A DNA stretch of 64,000 nucleotides from Lepidodermella squamata (taxonomy: Eukaryota > Gastrotricha), in assembly GCA_047495785.1 (NCBI GenBank), contig JBLDXI010000013.1, positions 3,100,001-3,164,000 of the forward strand, in the 5' to 3' direction. The notes beneath the pieces are model-generated. The model had not been told where the DNA came from. It did not search any database and saw only the letters and a program-made list of their open reading frames with translations. Made by a program: the position numbers and the translations under genes. This document shows positions 21,572-33,702 of the stretch, in pieces (the stretch's first letter is position 1; the number at the start of each line of letters is the position of its first letter).

Positions 21572-23208
21572 TCATGCAATCAAGCAGCAATAAAAAATTA
21601 TATTAATTAATATGACTAAACCAACACTGTGTGCCGCGACAATAACGTCGATTATTCGTATAATTGTCATGTTCGCAAATAATTTGCACGTTTCCTTGAA
21701 ATAAGATGCTCTCGCCATGTTCAGCGAGACCAAGGTGTAAATCGTTAGCAATCCTCCGAGGGCCATGTTGCTGTTGATGTAGTAGAACATGTAAACCTGC
21801 TGCGAAGTCCTCGGAATCATTGATGTAAACGACGACTGCGAAACTTGAAAAGCTAGCACTGTTGTTATCGAAAAACCAGCCCGGTCCGGCACTTTAGGAA
21901 TCATGATTATCGCCGAAATTTGCATGGCCATTAGCGCGAAGATAGGCATGAAAACCGTGAACAGGTAGTAACTATACTTTCGTTTAAATGTGAAATTGAA
22001 ATGAGCTAAATTAATAGCGTCCTTGGTGATTAGCTCATAACCGGCGTATTTCATTTCCCAAATCGCAGATTCGCCGACAAAGCTGATTCCAGGGAAAATA
22101 TTATCGAGAAAAACTAGTTCAAGGCTCGAGAAGTTGAATGCTTGGTTCCTTCTGACAGATGAGAAAAGCTCGATGCGACATTGCTGAGTGTCAAACGGAA
22201 ATTTCTGATAAAAATTACAACTGAATCGTGAGCTTCCAGACCTTTCTGAATGGTTCAAAAGCTTCATCACCTGAAAATTCATCAACTGGAATCGCTTTTC
22301 CAATCAGGTGAAGCATGGGCCTTACTCAGTTACAAACTGAGACTATTTCGAGCAAAAAATTTTAATTATCCTTTACTGCCCTCAAAAGTACGAATAGTCC
22401 ATAAAGGCGTACTTATTTAAGTGCGAATTCACCGACCCTTTAATTAATTTATATTTGCTACTTAATTAAGCTGAAATATTGGTAAAATCAGACCATCAAC
22501 CTTAACCTTAACCCTAAAATCTAAACTATTTTAAACAAATTTTCAAAAGTTTTCAATTATATTCAATGTAGGTAATTACCTAACAAAATTAAATTGTTTT
22601 CAAATTTGAAATTAAGAATTTTACCTGAAAATCGAAATCGCAGATAACGTGGTAAAGCCCGGGTGAGTACATGAAAGCTATACCACCGTTATACACAGTG
22701 ATATCCTTCACATTTGTGTCTATCATGAATAGATCGGAATGAGGATTCGCAATGATGATATCCGGATGCCAAATGTCGTTTATTTTGAATTGACACTCCT
22801 CGATTTTTCTGGCAGCTGAGCTGAGGTCGTTTTCGGAATAATTCCGCAGTAGGAACGGGCTCCATCTTGCACAAGGAGGCAAAGGCCAGCTGACCGAGAA
22901 AGAGCATTCAAATGACATCCTGGTAAAAAAATCACATATTTTGATGCGTTTTTTAAATATTAATTACTATATTACTACTTTTGATCGATTTCATTAAGAT
23001 CCAGCAATCGCTTCAGATTTAACCCTATCCGAATCTGAACAGGCTTTGTCGGGTCTTCATGCGGAATAGCTCTGTAGCTTCTCAAATACGGGCAGTTATC
23101 AGTTAAAAAAGAGCATAACTCGTCGTAAGGACTTCGAGTTATCTCAGCTGGTTTATAATAACAATTCACAAATGCCAAAAAATTCAAGAAATTCATGACG
23201 AATTTCAT
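21572..23208 (-). CDS. Cys-loop ligand-gated channel subunit 4
   Basis: Exons 23208-22979, 22919-22625 and 22204-21572 give 385 residues. Exon 2 is exactly 295 nt, as in subunits 1 to 3, showing a conserved gene structure. The N-terminal module is ELCSFL ... CPYLRSYRAIP. The Cys loop is C-x13-C with KFPFDTQQC at the exon 3 start; its intron is 420 nt. Four membrane segments follow, TM2 lying after PDRAGFSITTVLAF. The short TM3-TM4 loop is again characteristic. This copy is more divergent from subunits 1 to 3. It starts only about 11 bases upstream of the stop codon of subunit 5, so the two are packed head to tail on the same strand. Confidence 0.9.
22205..22624 (-). other. Intron in the Cys loop of subunit 4
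   Basis: 420 nt, AT-rich with short TTAACC-like repeats near 22500. No gene seen. Confidence 0.5.
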
Positions 23209-23218
23209 GTTTATTAAT

Positions 23219-25182
23219 TCAATGTTCCAATACTTCTACGGTGGAAATGAAAAAAGCTAAACCCAAGTGAATAAAAACGACTAGGACGGCGGACGAAATG
23301 GCGAAGAAAATATCGAGCAGGCGAATAGCAGATACCCGTAAGCTTTGTATATGAACGAGGCGCTTGTTCATGCGGCGGAATCGCGCCAAGTTGCACGCCA
23401 TGACAACGTAGGCCGTCAGCATGGCCCCAACGGTCATATTAGCGTTGACGTAGTAGAACAAGTAGATGGGCTGCGATGTCTGCGGGATGTTATCAATAAA
23501 GGCCTGTCTAGCTACAAAGTAGGTCAGCAGGGTCATAATGTAGAACATGACACGATCAGGCAATCGAGGTGGCATAAGTAGGCCAACAATCATCAGTGCC
23601 ATTAATAAAACGATCGGAACAAAAATTGCCAAGACAAAATTTTCGGATTTTCGTTTGAAGGTAAAATTGAAGTGGACGAGGTTTTCGCTTGGATTTGGCG
23701 TGTCGCATTTGTAATCGATCAGGTCCCAAATGCCGGAATCTGCGACGAATTTAATCTCGGTGAAGATCAAATCGACAAAGACGATGTTGAAATTGGTGAA
23801 GTTGACCAGCTGTTTGTTGGCAAGTGAGTAAAGCTCTATGCAGCAGGTTTGTGTATCGAAAGGATAGGCCTGTCAAATTTTTGAAAAACAGAGAAGCTTG
23901 TTACCAAGTGTATGAAGCAAGATTCGGCATGACTTCTTATAATTTTTCCAATTTCAATTCCACCATGAAACGTTTTCGTAAGGCCTTACCATCAGAATCT
24001 CACTTCAAAACCGATCGCTACATCTAACAAGTTTTCCTATTAAAAAAAATCATGGCCAAGTAGGGACTTCGTCATTAATTTTTTTAATATTCAAACTTAA
24101 CATTTTGGTCATTTTTTATGAAGAGAAATATCAAGAGAAATTCTGTGAAAATGGAAAAATGCTACGACCTAAACTGAATCTGCAGTCAATTTAATGTTAG
24201 GTATTGCATAAACTTGTTGTCATTTTAATTCATGTTCGCCGAAGTAAATGTCAGAAAACTTTAGCTGTATCAAAATGTCCCAGATATAATTCGACTGCGT
24301 GCCAAATAAAATTCGAGACATGAAGATTCAAATGACCAATTTATGTTGCACTATTTTTAGAAAATTCTAATTTCAAACTGGTCACTTTGAACTCATTTTG
24401 TCGCCCATCTTCTAGCTTTTATCGGCCTCTAAAGTTAGGCTTCACCTTCATCGAGCTAAAATATTGCCTTGTCTGAACTTCGCAACTTACTCTCAAGTTG
24501 AACTCGCAAGTCACGTCGAATCTGCCAGGCGCGTGAAGCCTGGCTTGTCCGTTTTGGAAAACAGTGATCGAATCACCGCTATAAGTTTCCACCATCATCG
24601 CTACGTCGTTAACAGCGTTGGTAACATGAAGTACCGGATGCCATATTTGAGCTTTTGTAAACACGCATTGAGTCACCTTCCTTGCCTCGTAAGAAAGAGC
24701 CGATTCATGGATATGAGCGAGAGATGACAAGCTCCAAACCGAACAATAAGGCATTTGCCAATAAACTACAATCGCTCCTTGAATAGAGAACCTATAAATT
24801 CGAAAATTATTCAAAAAATTACTGTAAAATCTTTTTTGAAAACTTACATTTGCTCCATATCGCTGAGGTCCAGTAGTCGTTTGACATGCATTTCAATGGT
24901 TAATCCAACGGGTTCTGACTGGTTGTAGACCGGCCTGCCTCTTTGAGATGACAAAAATGGGCACTTTTTAGACAGCCATTCGCATAGCTCGTCCTCGGCG
25001 CATTTCGTCCGCCTCGACGGCTTGTACAGCTCCAACTTGGTACCGCCATCGACTATGATTACCTCTTCACTATTGGCGCCATCTACCCTTCCATAAGTCT
25101 CGCCAACACACTCAGCAGCGAGTATAGCAAGTAGGTAACAACTGAGTAGCCGGTAAGGACGATAACAACGCGAAGTAAGCAT
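23219..25182 (-). CDS. Cys-loop ligand-gated channel subunit 5
   Basis: Exons 25182-24848, 24791-24491 and 23869-23219 give 428 residues, the longest ordinary member. The ATG at 25182 is used; codons upstream begin with GTG. The N-terminus carries about 40 extra residues between the signal peptide and the shared module (ELCEWL ... CPFLSSQRGRPV). Exon 2 is 301 nt. The loop is C-x13-C with AYPFDTQTC, where Phe before Pro is replaced by Tyr. TM2 differs (DRVMFYIMTLLTYFVARQ), with an Arg deep in the segment that could alter permeation. A 621-nt intron interrupts the Cys loop. It marks the upstream end of the first sub-array, followed by 1.9 kb of empty sequence. Confidence 0.88.
23870..24490 (-). 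other. Intron in the Cys loop of subunit 5
   Basis: 621 nt, AT-rich; no coding or repeat signal recognised. Confidence 0.5.
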
Positions 25183-27119
25183 GTCACGCAGAAATGAACC
25201 ATCACATATCACCTGGCGGCGATGACATGCGAGAAAAGTTATTTCGCTTCACCCGGTGACAGTGATCGGCGTCATTTTGATCACGCGAATTATAACAAAG
25301 TTTTACTAAACAGGACATCAGGAAGATTTAGCGTTATATTTGTGTTAAGGTTCGCGGGTGTTAAGTCCTAATTAAGTGTTGTCACGTGTAATTTGCCCAA
25401 TTAGTAACTTGTCGGTTAATGTCAGCTGATAAACACACATGGACGGGCTTGGAAATTTTACGAGGCCAGCCTAAAATCCGTTTATTTTTAAACTGCGTTA
25501 CTAAAATTTAGTAGTAATTTGATGTTTCATTAGAGACTCAATCCTGATGCGGCATTTTTTAGCGCCGTCTAACAACTTCATAAAAAATTAATTGTTTGGG
25601 TAATATGACTTTTAAGCAGGAACAGCGGTCTATCGATTTTGCTAATTACAATCGACGATTAAAAATCCATAGAAAAATCTAAAAATTACCGAAATTAATA
25701 TAATTTCTAATTTCCTAATTGAGAAAATGGTGTAAATGAAGTTCAAACGAAAATTTGTTACGAGATTCGGCATTTTCGAATTCGGATTCATATAAAATGG
25801 GGTAATTTTCTAGGATTCTAATATTGGAAAAATTATCTAATTTGAAAAATTCATATCGATTTCACCATTTGAAAATTAATTCGAGGAATTAGACCTGTAA
25901 ATAGCCCGTTAAAATAAAGTTACCAGGACTATCGGTACGCTTGGCTATGGGTCTAAATATTTGCATGACTAACAGTGAGGTCCCAGTACAAACTTTAAGC
26001 GTCCTGGCACCAAATTCTTCACATACTTTGCGATTTAGGGGTTTCGTTTTACATCAATACTGATCCTCTCCCTGAACCTATACGATTTTTATATCAGTTA
26101 CATGGTGTCCTAAAAGCTACGTAGAAAAGTTATCGTTGCTTGGTTGAAAGTCGGCTGATATCGGAAAAATCACTGATTTGTGAAATCGATACTACGAACC
26201 GATATCGACAGGCTGAAGTATAGCTCGTAAACTGGCCGCTCATATGGCGAAAAATACTCATCATGAGGGTCTATCGGTTAGACATGATTAAAAAAATTGA
26301 GATTCTAGTGAAGGCATGAAACTCGAAAAGCCATATTTAGGGGAAATTTTGTGGTTGAGTCTCAAATTTAATGCTGGAACCCTAAATTCAGGGTCCGCAC
26401 TTGGCACACCCCTTGGCAATGCAAAAATTACAATCGAGGTTCGTCTTGAAGTTGAGTTGAAACATCTTTCATTTTCCTCGAAAATATTATGCTTTTGCGA
26501 TTAAATCAATAAATTTTCACGATTTTATGCTTATACGGAGTGGTGTATTTCCGAGTTTATGCAGGTGTCAAGGTGTTTCCTGGGGCCACTATTTCAATTA
26601 CTACACGCGTAAATAAGCGTTAGTACCATACATAAATATTGTCATTCTTTGAGCAACCTCGGGGCCTTCTTCCCTAAAGCTCTTGAAGAGACAAGGCTCA
26701 TAAAATATTGACATATTCCCACAAGGCAAAGTGCATATATTTTGTATAATATGGATATAATCCTGCGAACTGAAGCGTGATGCCAAGAATGAGCCGCAAA
26801 TCGGCTAGAAATATTATTTACACACAAAACAACCGCGCGCCCGCGATTTTTGACGAACTCAATTAAACAATAGGGAGCTGAATAAACATGCATATGGTAT
26901 CGATTTTCGCCTCTCTCTCCGTTATATATGCGTTAACGCTTCGCACCCGGTGATAAACTGCGCATCTTCTTCTCATAAAACGAATTATAAAGACATAATA
27001 GCCCTGTTTGACAGCTATTCGATAATAAATGCGCTGAAGGGTGAATAATCCCACCATTATTTTCCGCATCGATAGCTTCGAAAAAAACCAGAATTATATA
27101 ATGCCTCATTTTTTTCTTA
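25183..27119. other. Gene-free spacer between the two channel sub-arrays
   Basis: 1.9 kb, the longest gene-free stretch within the receptor cluster. It is AT-rich. I see no exon with matching splice sites, no repeat shared with other parts of the window and no RNA gene. It may hold regulatory sequence. Confidence 0.5.
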
Positions 27120-28739
27120 TCAAATTGAGATTTTGCACATTAAAAAGTAAACGGTATTAAAAATAGCGACAGATATCAGCGATGCAGAAGCTGCGAAAAG
27201 ATCGCAAATTCTGATATTTTGAACATCAAAGCATTTACAAACAGATCGTTTCTGCCGGGACCACGCAGTTTCAGCCAATGAACATGTCACTAAGGAGTAC
27301 AACGTTATTAGGCAGCCCAGTCCCATATGCAGGGTGATGTAATGGAACAGGTAGACGACTTGAGAAGTCCGAGGGATGGCGCTCATAAAAATGCTTTGGG
27401 CGACTGCGAAGGATAGAACAACCGTTATCGAGAAAACAGACCGATCCGGAGATTTGGCCGGTAGGATAAACGTCGCAATTTGCAGTATCGTGAGGAAGGC
27501 AATCGGTAGAAACGTTGAAAAGACGAAATATTCAGGCCGGCGTTGGAAGGCGAAAGTGAAGTGAGCAAGGTTTAAAGGACTGTCTGGTATGCTGGTATTG
27601 CTTGCAATTAGGTACCAAATATCGGATGACGAGAGGAAAGAGGATCCAGGGAACTTGTCGTCGACGAAGCTAAGCCGCGGTTCGAAAGTGACTTCAGATT
27701 TGTCAGAATCGCAATAGATCTCGACGTAGCAACTGACTTGATCGTATGGAAATTTCTGAAAAAATTCAAAAAATTGATTGGAAAATATCAACTTTTAGCC
27801 GGGCCATATTTCAAAACTTGGCACGATGGGATAATTTCAAAAAAATAATGATAACGCTGAGTGATAATCAGGCCTAGTACTCAAAGTCACGCAGAAAATT
27901 ATGGACATTTTTCGGAATTTTATTCAAATTTTTCAAATAAATTCTGAAATTTCCAACAATTTTGGAAAGACAATTTCGAGCGAGGAATTATTGGTGAAAA
28001 TTGGTTCCGCCATAGTTTAAAAAAAATTAACAGCTCTAGAAGTTTAAAAGTACCCGAAAATTGAACAGGCAAATGACTTCGTACACTCCTAAAGCATTCC
28101 ATTCGGCTCGAGGCACCTCCCTTCGAACTGTTATTTCTCCTCCATACCTAAAAGAATGTAAAAATGAACATTAAAAAGCTCAATTGAAATCGAAATTTCC
28201 CAAATTTTAAATTTAGGTAGATTTGTAAGTAAAATATTTGTAATGCTTACCCCTCTACCAAATTGGCATCTTCGTAGGCATTTGATACGATGACTTTAGG
28301 ATGCCATACCGTTGATTTGTTGAACTCGCAATACTCAACTTGGTCGACAGAACTTGGATAAGCCTCGTCATTCATCGCTGCAATAGCAGCCGCGTTCCAC
28401 GAGGCGCAGTCCGGAAGGGGCCAACTGAAATACAGCCCCCCCTTCACAGAAAACCTTGCAAAACCTTGTAGCTAAAAGCCAGCGAAATTCGGGGAAAGCT
28501 CACCTTTGATGTTGATCGTCGAGTTCTAACATTCGGGTGACGTAGAAGGTTACTTTGACGGGGACAGTGTCTTTCAAATCAGTAACAGGGCGGCCTCGAG
28601 AGGTTCGAAGGTAAGGACAACGTCCCGCCAGCCAATTACAAACATCATCTTCAGGGCAAGTTTTGACCTCGTTTTTAAGAGACGAACTCATCGCTGATTC
28701 AACATAGAGTATAAGCTCAAACAGAAATAATTTGATCAT
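27120..28739 (-). CDS. Cys-loop ligand-gated channel subunit 6
   Basis: Four exons (28739-28504, 28454-28251, 28147-28054, 27755-27120) give 389 residues. The region that is one 295-nt exon in subunits 1 to 4 is split here by a phase-2 intron after LVEG, the position also used in subunits 7, 9, 10, 11 and 12. The N-terminal module is DVCNWL ... CPYLRTSRGRPV. The Cys loop (C-x13-C, KFPYDQVSC) has Tyr for the second Phe. Four membrane segments are present, TM2 following SPDRSVFSITVVLSF. The TM3-TM4 loop has basic residues and two Cys (SRQKRSVCKCF). Its ligand is unknown. Confidence 0.88.
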
Positions 28740-28757
28740 CCTAAAACAAGATCAAAT

Positions 28758-30465
28758 TCAAAACAACTCTTTAATGTTCGAGGAAAGGAGTTCAAAGAAA
28801 AATATTGCATTATAAATTATAAGAAAAGTCGATAAAATGAGAAAGAAAATCATATCGAAAAACCTCAACCTGGACAAAATCATCAATTTTCCGATTTTAA
28901 CGTCGCGATTTAGCCATTCATACCTTCTGGCTGCTGGGCTAAGTATCATGACATATAGGGTGACAAAAACACCGATTATCGTGTAAATATTGATAAAATC
29001 GAAAAAATAAACTGGTTGAGATGTTTTCGGTATCAAAGCTACGGCAGTTTCTTGGTAAAAACAAAGCGTTAGGACTACACTTACGCTAAACGAAGCTCGG
29101 CCGTAATTATCCGGCGACAAAATCAGTGTCCCAATTTGAAGAATAATTACGAAATTCAGGGGGATTAGCATGTTTTTAATAAAATAACTGTCAAGTCGCT
29201 GAAAACTGAATTGAAAATGAACAATATTTAGGGAGGATTTCGCGATTTCAGCACTGGTTGATGTAAGTTCCCACAAGTCGGTGGAATAGTTGGAGAGCTG
29301 CGTCCCGTTTTCTAGGGCAACTTCGATATTCCGAAATCTGACTGAATCGTCGGAGAAAACTTCCGCAAAACATGACTGCTGGTCATGAGGAAATCGCTGT
29401 AATAAAACATTATCGTAATGTATTGTATTTTTGAGCTGAATAATTGTCAATTACCCGAAAGTCGAGCATGCATATGAAGGAGAAAACCCCTGGTACACGC
29501 CATATAGCCAAGCCGTTTTTCTTGACTATCACGTCTCCTTTAAACCTGAAAAAGGCCTGGATAATAGTATAATCCTACGTAGTATACATTTCTTACCGTT
29601 TAATGACTTCAACTCCCCCGCCATAAAAATTAGACAGTAAAACTCGAGGATGCCACATTAAATCTTGAGGGATGTTACATTGCTTGACGCTCTCAGCTTG
29701 TTCCGACAGACCAGCTTCTTCGACGAGTTTTCTAGTCCAAATAGCACAGGGCGGTAGCCTCCATTCGAAGTAAAATAAGCCCTGCAGTGTGAATCTAAAA
29801 ATAATTGGATAAATTCCGGGCATCCCCTCAGTTTCGAACAGCCCTCAGGTCTCTAATGTCAGAGGACTAATTTTGATTATTTAGGCCATAATAAAATTCA
29901 AAAATTCTCTATCGAATAGATATAGGCTTTTCGCGTGAAAAAATAATGGGAAAAAGTTTTACGTGCATCCTAACTTAAATCTAGAAGCGAGTGCGAGCGC
30001 TCTCAACTTGCTCGCAAAACTTTTATATTTTAATTTTTCGCGCGAGAACCCCTTTATTCAATCGATAGAGAATCGTTGGAATTATTTGTTGGCATAAAAA
30101 CCGCCGCGATATTCGAAAGTTGGCCTTTGACATCAGCTCGCGCGGAAAATTTTCTAACTTGATCTTCGCGCACAAGACCACTTTTACCCTTCAATTGCGC
30201 AACCATTGCTTGGGGCTGAGGGGGACCCGGAATTGAGCGATTTCTCTTACTTTTGTTCAAGGTCGCTCAAATCGAGAACTCGGCGTAGTCGGAACTTCAT
30301 TGTGACATCTACAGGGCTGTTTACAACTGGTCGTCCTCGTCTGCTCCGGAGATAGGCACATCTCGAAATGACCCAATTACACAGCTCATCTTCAGGACAT
30401 TCCCGGCATTCACACAATGTCCCAAGTTCAGCAGTAATAAATATCAAAATTATGAAGGACTTCAT
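28758..30465 (-). CDS. Cys-loop ligand-gated channel subunit 7
   Basis: Exons 30465-30251, 29794-29597, 29545-29455 and 29396-28758 give 380 residues. The gene structure is the same as subunit 6, its nearest relative by exon layout. The N-terminal module is ELCNWV ... CAYLRSRRGRPV. The Cys loop is C-x13-C but reads RFPHDQQSC, with His for the second Phe. TM2 is atypical (YGRASFSVSVVLTLCFYQ), lacking the PDR start of the others. The first intron (456 nt) contains a dispersed repeat. Its stop lies 18 bases upstream of the subunit 6 start on the same strand, so intergenic space is minimal. Function is by family only. Confidence 0.86.
30050..30245 (+). repeat. Dispersed repeat in intron 1 of subunit 7
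   Basis: The most complete copy of a family also present at 3480-3690 and about 5210-5305. Shared blocks include TTCAATCGATAGAGAAT, CATAAAAACCGCC, CCACTTTTACCCTTCAATTG and GGAATTGAGCGA. No coding capacity. Confidence 0.65.
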
Positions 30466-30647
30466 CTAAGCAAATGGTTAAACCCTCTTTCTATATAGGG
30501 TGAATCGTAGAGTTACCGGAAGTCACCCTGAAAGCTGGGTAAATAACCTGTTTTCAAGGATTTAACTCAAGTGGAACAACAGGAACTGCATTAATCCAGT
30601 CTTTTATTCCTCCTTAATTCAAAGAAAAATATCACAGCAACAAAAAG

Positions 30648-32698
30648 CTAGGAAATCGACCTTTCCGAGGCCGTTTCATTGACAGATTTCGGAACTTGGC
30701 CAAGTTTGTTTTTAGCACTCGTCAAACCAGGCTCGCGGCTCGTTAGAAATTTCATCATTTCTGAATCGCCGTTTTTCGTCGCAAAGTGTAGAACAGTGTT
30801 ACCTTCACTGTCCCGAGCTGACAGATTAGCGCCGAGCGACGTGAGAAATTCGACGGCTTTAAAATTCCCAGCACTCGCAGCTGTTAGAAGAGGAGTTCGG
30901 CCGAAATCGTCGCGAGCAGTCAGATCCAAATTGCTGTTTTTACTGATCAGAAAACCGAGAATTTCGGAATTTTTCAAAGCAGCAGCTCGATGAAGTGATG
31001 TTTGATTCTTGCCATCTCGGGTAGTGATAAGGTTCGAATCGGCTTCAGCCAAAATCTCAACCAATTTGAGGTCATCTTTACTCACCGAATAGTGAAAAAC
31101 ATTTTCCTGATCTTCGCTCTGAAGCTCCAACTTCGCGCCTTTTGCCGCTAAATATTTCACAGCTTCGTAGTGTGAACCAGTTGCTGCGATGAAGATGGGC
31201 GTTTTAAGCTGGAACCCTTGGCTGTTAATATCAGCGCCTCGTTTTTCGACCAAATACCGAATAACTTCGAGTTGGCCCATTTCAGCCGCGAAAAATAACG
31301 CCGTGCAATTCAACACGTTTTTCGATTCGAGAAGATCAGGCCGGATGTCGAGCATAACCTTAACAACCTCTAATCTGCCGTCATTCGCGGCCTGAAGGAA
31401 GGGCGAATAACCAGCGTGGGGCGTGTAACTGTAAAAAAGTTCAGCATCGCAATCTTTCATCAGAAATTCAACGATTTCTAAATGTGAGGATTCGGCGGCG
31501 ATTTGAAGCGGCTTTTTCACGCCTTGGTAGCTTTCGATTAGAGGTCTGATCGCGAAAGTATCGAATGGCGATGATTTCACGCGTGATCGGAACTCTTTAA
31601 TTATGCCTTTAACTTCGGTTAGGTTCCCATTTCTGACCGCCTCGTGAAAGCTAGGAGTGAGATCTTCGACCTTAACAAAAAATATTAGCAAAATTTAAAT
31701 TATTTAAATTTTAAATATTAAAATTTTTAATTTTTAAAATTAGGAAATATTCAAATATAATTTGGAAACTCACGGCTATTAGCGAGATCCAGCCAGTGCT
31801 GTTTTGCTTGGTTTCAGGAGGGTTCAAACCCCGGCCTTCGATAGCCCTAACAATTCCTGCCGTAGTCACCCCAACTCGGTAATTAAACTCCTCATTAATC
31901 GCATTATGAAAGCCAATCGCTTGATACGTTGCCGCATCCAACAACGGCGAGCCTGAGGTCCCCGGCTGTGATAAAATGTCATGGTATATCCAATCGTAGG
32001 CGCCTCTGTTCGGCAAAACTTTGCCAGACATGAACATGGCATCGGAGTAGAACTGCGAAAAACCGAATAGCAGAATATCGCGGCCAGTTTCGCGTTCAAT
32101 TAGTTGGAAATTGTCGTTGACTGCGATGAATTCGTAGTTTTTGCGCATGAGATCGGCGACGATTTTAGGGTGGAATTCGAAGAATGTAAAGTCGAGGTGC
32201 TCATCGGTGAACCAGCCAAGCGTGTCGACGTGAGTTTTCAGTGGGATTGAGTCGAAATGAGGTGTGGAATAAAAATTTGCGACCATATCAATCTTCGCCT
32301 CGGGAAACAGCAGATTTTTCGGAATAACTAAAATTAATTAAAATTAAAATAGGAATTTCAAGCCAATTTTTCGAAAATTGAATATTCCGTAATTTGATCG
32401 CAATTTTTTTCAAAAATTCTAGAAATTTACCATGGTTAGATGTTGAAAATCCGTAGTGGGTTCCAGTATGGCGGGCTCCATTCAGTTCCAATCTGCATAG
32501 AACTCCAGTAGCTATCGAGCCCGAAGATTTGTCTCGAAAATTGACGTCGAGTTGAAAGACTGACGTAGCAATTCTGCTGAGGTTTCGGTTCCAGAACTGG
32601 CGTTCAGCTTTAGCCTCAACCAAGACAGGTCGAGGATCAGCCATGAGGAAAACTACAACAACTACTAAGCTAAAATGTAAAACAAAGTTTTTAAGCAT
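30648..32698 (-). CDS. Secreted serine protease-ankyrin fusion protein A
   Basis: Exons 32698-32431, 32327-31774 and 31670-30648 give 614 residues. A signal peptide (VVVVVFLMADP region) precedes a chymotrypsin/HtrA-fold domain: GTHYGFSTSNHVIP with the presumed catalytic His, HLDFTFFEF with the presumed Asp, and GTSGSPLLD with the nucleophile Ser. The whole last exon, about 340 residues, is ankyrin repeats (roughly nine, such as RTPLLTAASAGNFKAVEFL). Intron 1 (phase 1) falls immediately after the His codon; intron 2 (phase 0) separates protease from ankyrins. No transmembrane segment is seen. It is the first of three tandem paralogs on this strand. Ankyrin repeats normally mediate intracellular binding, so a secreted fusion is odd. 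The substrate is unknown. The start at 32698 matches the paralogs in position relative to QFWNR. Confidence 0.87.
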
Positions 32699-33702
32699 GT
32701 TTTTGATGGTATTTTGTGATGATAAAATGACGAGAAATAGTACGAAATTCACAAGAACGGATAAAATGGCCACATATTGCGCAAATATTGCCTCTTTGAT
32801 GTTGCATCAAGCATCGCTTCCCTTCAAATGAATGCGTCAAGTTTGATTATTAACATTCAGAATATCTTTTGCCGCAACTAGATTTACGGTGAGTGGAACC
32901 TAATTTACTGTATGGAACCGAACTCGAACCGAACCAAAATATGCAAAGAATCACTCTTCGAAAAATTTTAAGAATTCTTACGCAGAATTTTACGCAGAAT
33001 TAAATTAAAAATTTTAGAATTATATTGGTGAGCCATGGCAACCTCGATTGTTCCGGAAAGTGGTTTTTAGGCCCATCAAAAATTCTAAAATTAGGTTCCG
33101 CTACATGCTACAGCAAATTTTAGGTTCCGCTCACCGTAAATTTGGTTCCGATGAAATGAGGACCCATTAAAATTAATTGCCTATTTCTGAAGAGATAGGG
33201 TTGAGTAAGCCATACAACTTCGGTCAAGATGAAAGATTGAACAGCTCGGTCGAAAATCTATTTACTAACAACCCCATGGAGGAAAACGAAAAGCACGCGC
33301 TTGAACTTTAAATTGACACGAGTGAAATTTAAAATTTTTTCTCTAGAAATGAGATTTTGACGCCTTTGCACGATAGCCAAATAATTTATAGCATTATTCA
33401 GCTTATTATATTGCATTATTATTCTCGGCCTAAAAGCAACAATAGAATTTTACCAGAATTTTGCTCCGACTGGTCGTTTGTATCTCTTTCCTGCTACATT
33501 GGTGAGTGAGGCAATTGTTTCTAAGCTAAATTCTAATGTTTCTATTTGTTGTTGCTCAAGCCCTGAACAATAAAAGGCTAAAACAAACCGAAACTAGTTG
33601 ACAGTCGCGCAAGGCGTTAATTTCTTATTTTCAAGATGATCAATATCAATTAACCCGTCTGAAAAATCCAAAACAAGTTTATTTTCTCACATTAAGTTTA
33701 AA
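32699..33702. other. Intergenic between fusion genes A and B
   Basis: About 1 kb, AT-rich. Holds a candidate fold-back element at 32881-33142; otherwise nothing recognised. Confidence 0.5.
32881..33142. mobile_element. Candidate MITE-like fold-back element 1
   Basis: Arms of about 32 bases face each other: GATTTACGGTGAGTGGAACC on the left, and the inverse complement of AGGTTCCGCTCACCGTAAAT on the right, spanning about 262 bases. No coding sequence inside. Target-site duplication is not evident. Confidence 0.5.

Noticed and set aside
26316-27069. Several short frames in the spacer
   Set aside because: None has a domain, splice support or similarity to neighbours.
30679-30993. Open frames on the plus strand across the ankyrin exons
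   Set aside because: Antisense shadows of the repeat-rich coding exons.
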